From positions 1 to 9,015 of the forward strand of contig JAKSCF010000182.1 of NCBI GenBank assembly GCA_022360735.1: 9,015 bases of DNA, given 5' to 3'. Under the pieces are notes generated by a model. The model saw only the letters and a list, made by a program, of their open reading frames with translations. It ran no database searches and had not been told where the DNA came from. This stretch comes from Clostridia bacterium. GTDB taxonomy: Bacteria > Bacillota_A > Clostridia > Peptostreptococcales > JAAYPU01. Both the position numbers and the translations under genes were made by a program. This document shows, one piece after another, positions 6,391 to 9,015 of the stretch. Within the stretch, counting starts at the first letter, position 1. Every line of letters starts with the position of its first letter.

Positions 6391-7263
6391 CTATAACATT
6401 CTAAATCTTTCATCCTTAAACATACCGGTATTGTGTTTCGCTGAATTAATTTGTTGCAATAACCTTTCTTTATCATCAGGCAAAGTACCCTTTAATGAAA
6501 AATAATTGGATGCATGATTGCTTCTAAAAATACACTCTTTTGAAACATTAATATGCTTTATCATTTCCTCAGTTTCATACAACACTTCTTCAGGCGTTAA
6601 TACCTGAAACTTGCCATCTTGTATGTCTTTATAAAGCTCCGTACCCGGCTCTAACATTAAAGTGAGAAGTCCTACATATTTTGGATTCATCTCGCTTATT
6701 ATTTTTCCCGTTTCCGCAGCATGCTCTCGCCATTGGTCTTTGCCTCCAAGACCGGAAATCAGTGTAATGGATAGATCTATACCGGAGGCATTTATTTTTT
6801 TACCGGATTCAATGATTTCATCTCTCGTTACACCTTTTTTGACATCCTTTAATATTTGTTCGCTTCCGGATTCTACACCCACGTAGGCAATACCCAGGCC
6901 ATGCTCGTGTAAACGCTTTAAGTCCTCAGGGCTCTTACGTAAGATGTCCTGAGGTGTGGCATATATTCCTATTCTTTCACACTCAGGGAAAAGTCTCTTG
7001 ATATGATCCAGAATCGTTATCAAATGATCGGTTTTTAACACTAAGGCATCCCCATCTGCCAGGAAAAATCTTTTGATGGTCCCATAATGTAATTTAGCAT
7101 ATTCTATATCTTCAATGACATCTTCCAATTTTCTTATTCTAAACTTTTTATCTATGAACATACTGCAAAAAGTACATTTATTATGTGCACATCCTATGGT
7201 AATCTGTAATATTAAACTATGGGCCTCACTTGGCGGCCTGTAGATACTTCCTTCATATCTCAT
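6391..7263 (-). CDS. radical SAM protein with CX4CX2C motif
   Basis: A 290-residue radical SAM protein of unknown substrate. The barrel starts almost at the N-terminus (MRYEGSIYRPPSEAHSLILQ), with no B12-binding domain. The cluster-binding cysteines are C25, C30 and C33 in GCAHNKCTFC, a CX4CX2C spacing in place of the canonical CX3CX2C. Related sequences that I recall begin the same way (YRPPSEA...GC.HN.CTFC), so the spacing seems to belong to the family and is not an error here. Other core features are FLADGDALV (67-75, second barrel strand), YVGVESGSEQ (127-136) and LISGLGG (168-174). The short C-terminal part (about 240-290) may cap the barrel; C244 is its only cysteine. ATG start with AAAGGA 7 nt upstream, located in the end of argS; only 2 bp separate the argS stop from this start, so the two are coupled. 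Confidence 0.9.
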   Translation of the reverse strand: MRYEGSIYRPPSEAHSLILQITIGCAHNKCTFCSMFIDKKFRIRKLEDVIEDIEYAKLHYGTIKRFFLADGDALVLKTDHLITILDHIKRLFPECERIGIYATPQDILRKSPEDLKRLHEHGLGIAYVGVESGSEQILKDVKKGVTRDEIIESGKKINASGIDLSITLISGLGGKDQWREHAAETGKIISEMNPKYVGLLTLMLEPGTELYKDIQDGKFQVLTPEEVLYETEEMIKHINVSKECIFRSNHASNYFSLKGTLPDDKERLLQQINSAKHNTGMFKDERFRML

Positions 7264-7265
7264 AT

Positions 7266-8966
7266 TTACATCCTTTCCGGTGCTTCTATTCCTAATAACC
7301 TTAAACCGTTGGCTATGACTTGTTTGGTTGCATGAGCAATTAATAAGCGGGATTTTTGAACTTCCGCATCATCAACAATAATATGATGCTCATGATAAAA
7401 TCTGTTAAAAGCTTGCGCTATATCTATAATATGTCTGGTTACTACGGAAGGTTCATATTTCTCTGCAGCATCCAACACTACTTTTGGGAAATCATAAAAC
7501 TCTTTAACCAGTTCAAACGCGCTTTCACCTACCAGCAAATCATAATTCACGTCTATACCTAATTCCTGCTGAGCATTTCTTAAAACGCTGCATGCTCTTG
7601 CATGAGTGTATTGTACGTAAGGTCCTGTTTCGCCTTCAAAGCTCAATGTTTTTTCCCAAGAGAAGGTGTAATCTTTGATTCTGTTATTGGATAATTCCTG
7701 GAATATGACAGCACCTATGCCCACCTGCCTTGAAACCTCATCCACTAACTCTGCATTGACATTCTTCTCCAGAATAACTTCTTTGGTTTTTTCTACAGCT
7801 TTTTTCAAAACATCCTCTAAGAAAACGACTCTGCCATGACGTGTTGACATGGTTCCTTCTCCTAAGCTGACCATTCCAAAGGGTACATGGATACAGTCAT
7901 CTGACCAATCGTATCCCATTAATTCTATAATCTTCATCCATTGTTGGAAATGAAGAATTTGTTGTGATCCTACAACATAGATATTTTTGTAAAAATCATA
8001 ATGCTCTTTTCTGTAAATTGCCGCTGCTAAATCTCTGGTAATATATAAAGTGGAGCCATCCTTTTTTGTAATCAATGCCGGAGGCATTCCAAACTCTTCT
8101 AGATCAACAATTTCTGCTCCATCTGACTTTTTCATGATGCCGTTTTCACGCATGGTCTCTAAAACTTTTGGCATCTTATCTGAGTAGAAGCTTTCACCTG
8201 CATAAGAATCAAATTGAATACCCAGCATATCATAAACTCGATTAAATTCTTTAAGACTTACATCTCTAAACCACTGCCAAAGTTCTACGGCTTCTTCGTC
8301 ACCATTTTCAAGCTTTGTGAACCAGCCTCTGGCTTCTTCATCTAAGTCCGGATTTTTTTCGGCTTCTTCATGATATTGAACATATATTTTTAAGAGCTCA
8401 GGTATTGGATCATCTTCAATGGCTTTTTTGTTTCCCCAAAGCTTATAGGCAACAATCAGTTTACCAAACTGTGTGCCGTAATCCCCTAAATGATTGATAG
8501 CAACGGTGTCATAACCGAGAAATTGATATATATTGTTTAATGCACTTCCAATAACCGTACTTCTAATATGTCCAATATGGAAAGGTTTTGCTATGTTAAC
8601 CGATGAATATTCTACAATAACCTTTCTATTTTCTCCAATATTGGTTTTTCCATAGTCATCCCCCTGCTGATGCACGTCCTCCAATACGGACTTTATAAAG
8701 AGTGCCGGATTAATGAAAAAGTTTACATACGCATTGGTATTGACAACTTCTTTTAATAAATCTTCATCTTTTATTTTTTCTACAATCTCTTTGGCAATTA
8801 GAGGAGGGGCTTTTCTAAATATTTTAGCCAGCTTAAAACAAGGAAATGCGTAATCCCCCATTTTAGAATCCGGTGGAATTTCAATCATATCCATTATTTC
8901 ATTCTCGTTCATTTCGGTTATTTGTAAAGCCAGCATTCCTGCTATCTCTTTTTTAAAATCAATCAC
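7266..8966 (-). CDS. argS: arginyl-tRNA synthetase
   Basis: Class I aminoacyl-tRNA synthetase charging tRNA-Arg, cytoplasmic, 566 residues, full family length. N-terminal Add1 domain (about 1-100, with GDYAFPCFKLAK at 37-48); catalytic Rossmann domain with the HIGH motif H130-I131-G132-H133 in KPFHIGHIRSTVIG, then NHLGDYGTQFG (158-168); VGSQQILHF (332-340); a degenerate KMSKS region, MSTRHG (373-378), as in many ArgRS proteins that lack the canonical lysine motif; and the C-terminal DALR anticodon-binding domain (about 448-566, YVQYTHAR at 450-457). The start is GTG (8966-8964): GGAGG lies 8 nt upstream and an in-frame TAA is one codon further up (8972-8970). It is the first complete gene of a unit with the second radical SAM gene. 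No T-box is visible, but only 49 bp of upstream sequence is present. Confidence 0.98.
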   Translation of the reverse strand: MIDFKKEIAGMLALQITEMNENEIMDMIEIPPDSKMGDYAFPCFKLAKIFRKAPPLIAKEIVEKIKDEDLLKEVVNTNAYVNFFINPALFIKSVLEDVHQQGDDYGKTNIGENRKVIVEYSSVNIAKPFHIGHIRSTVIGSALNNIYQFLGYDTVAINHLGDYGTQFGKLIVAYKLWGNKKAIEDDPIPELLKIYVQYHEEAEKNPDLDEEARGWFTKLENGDEEAVELWQWFRDVSLKEFNRVYDMLGIQFDSYAGESFYSDKMPKVLETMRENGIMKKSDGAEIVDLEEFGMPPALITKKDGSTLYITRDLAAAIYRKEHYDFYKNIYVVGSQQILHFQQWMKIIELMGYDWSDDCIHVPFGMVSLGEGTMSTRHGRVVFLEDVLKKAVEKTKEVILEKNVNAELVDEVSRQVGIGAVIFQELSNNRIKDYTFSWEKTLSFEGETGPYVQYTHARACSVLRNAQQELGIDVNYDLLVGESAFELVKEFYDFPKVVLDAAEKYEPSVVTRHIIDIAQAFNRFYHEHHIIVDDAEVQKSRLLIAHATKQVIANGLRLLGIEAPERM

Positions 8967-9013
8967 TTTTTATTCCTCCATACTTGAACCCAGATTATTT
9001 CATCATAAGCTGC
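8963..9013 (-). CDS. possible C-terminal end of an upstream gene
   Basis: An open minus-strand frame enters from the right edge and runs 16 codons (AAYDEIIWVQVWRNKK) to a TGA that overlaps the argS GTG by 4 bp, the GTGA arrangement common in operons. A second frame gives LQLMMK with TAA at 8997-8995, leaving 28 bp to argS. Either could be the tail of an upstream gene, or neither. Too little sequence is present to name a product. Confidence 0.25.
   Translation of the reverse strand, partial: AAYDEIIWVQVWRNKK
8975..8979 (-). promoter_or_regulatory. ribosome binding site fixing the argS GTG start
   Basis: The minus strand reads GGAGG, ending 8 nt before GTG (8966-8964). An ATG overlaps this site (8981-8979) but is followed two codons later by TAA, so it is not the argS start. 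Confidence 0.8.
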
Positions 9014-9015
9014 AA

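Noticed and set aside
7356..7562. 68-codon plus-strand frame inside argS
   Set aside because: Antisense to the DALR domain of argS with no independent support.
7833..7850. Loss of the canonical KMSKS lysine motif in ArgS (MSTRHG) as a sign of an inactive synthetase
   Set aside because: Many active arginyl-tRNA synthetases carry this degenerate form; all other catalytic motifs are intact.
8970..8981. Three-codon ATG-GAG-GAA-TAA mini-frame over the argS ribosome site
   Set aside because: It arises from the GGAGGAA ribosome site itself and has no ribosome site of its own.

Overview
The window looks like chromosome from a low-GC, anaerobic, Clostridia-type Firmicute. The case rests on AT-rich DNA, strong AGGAGG-type Shine-Dalgarno sites, CCA-encoding tRNA genes packed a few bases apart, a ferredoxin-linked 2-oxoacid oxidoreductase (IorAB), and two radical SAM enzymes, one of them a B12-binding-domain/DUF4080-type protein. 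Species cannot be named from this sequence alone.

Layout, left to right. (1) 1-340: the leading part of a minus-strand tRNA cluster, transcribed Asn(GTT), Leu(TAA), initiator Met(CAT). It is driven by a perfect-consensus sigma-A promoter (TTGACA, 17 bp, TATAAT) with A-tracts upstream and a 7-bp palindrome lying across the expected start site. No terminator is seen before the window edge, so the cluster probably continues. (2) 369-5708: four minus-strand genes in tight order: a B12-domain radical SAM protein, a cytoplasmic TPR protein, iorA and iorB. Gaps are 39, 65 and 1 bp, which suggests one transcript from an extended -10 promoter near 5744. (3) 5709-5840: a 132-bp divergent promoter region. 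(4) 5841-6356: the only plus-strand gene, a 171-residue protein I do not recognise, ended by a clear intrinsic terminator. (5) 6391-8966: minus-strand argS followed 2 bp later by a second radical SAM protein with an atypical CX4CX2C cysteine motif. An upstream gene may end just inside the right edge.

How the genes work together: IorA and IorB are the two subunits of indolepyruvate:ferredoxin oxidoreductase, which converts transaminated aromatic amino acids to aryl-acetyl-CoA and reduces ferredoxin. ArgS and the tRNAs serve translation. The two radical SAM proteins, the TPR protein and the plus-strand protein have no assigned role. Their arrangement (radical SAM plus TPR, divergent from a small unknown) is the main unexplained feature, but I see no mobile element, CRISPR, prophage or defence-island signature. 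The window reads mostly as ordinary core chromosome. Three genes (iorB, the large radical SAM gene and argS) use TTG or GTG starts fixed by upstream stops or ribosome sites.
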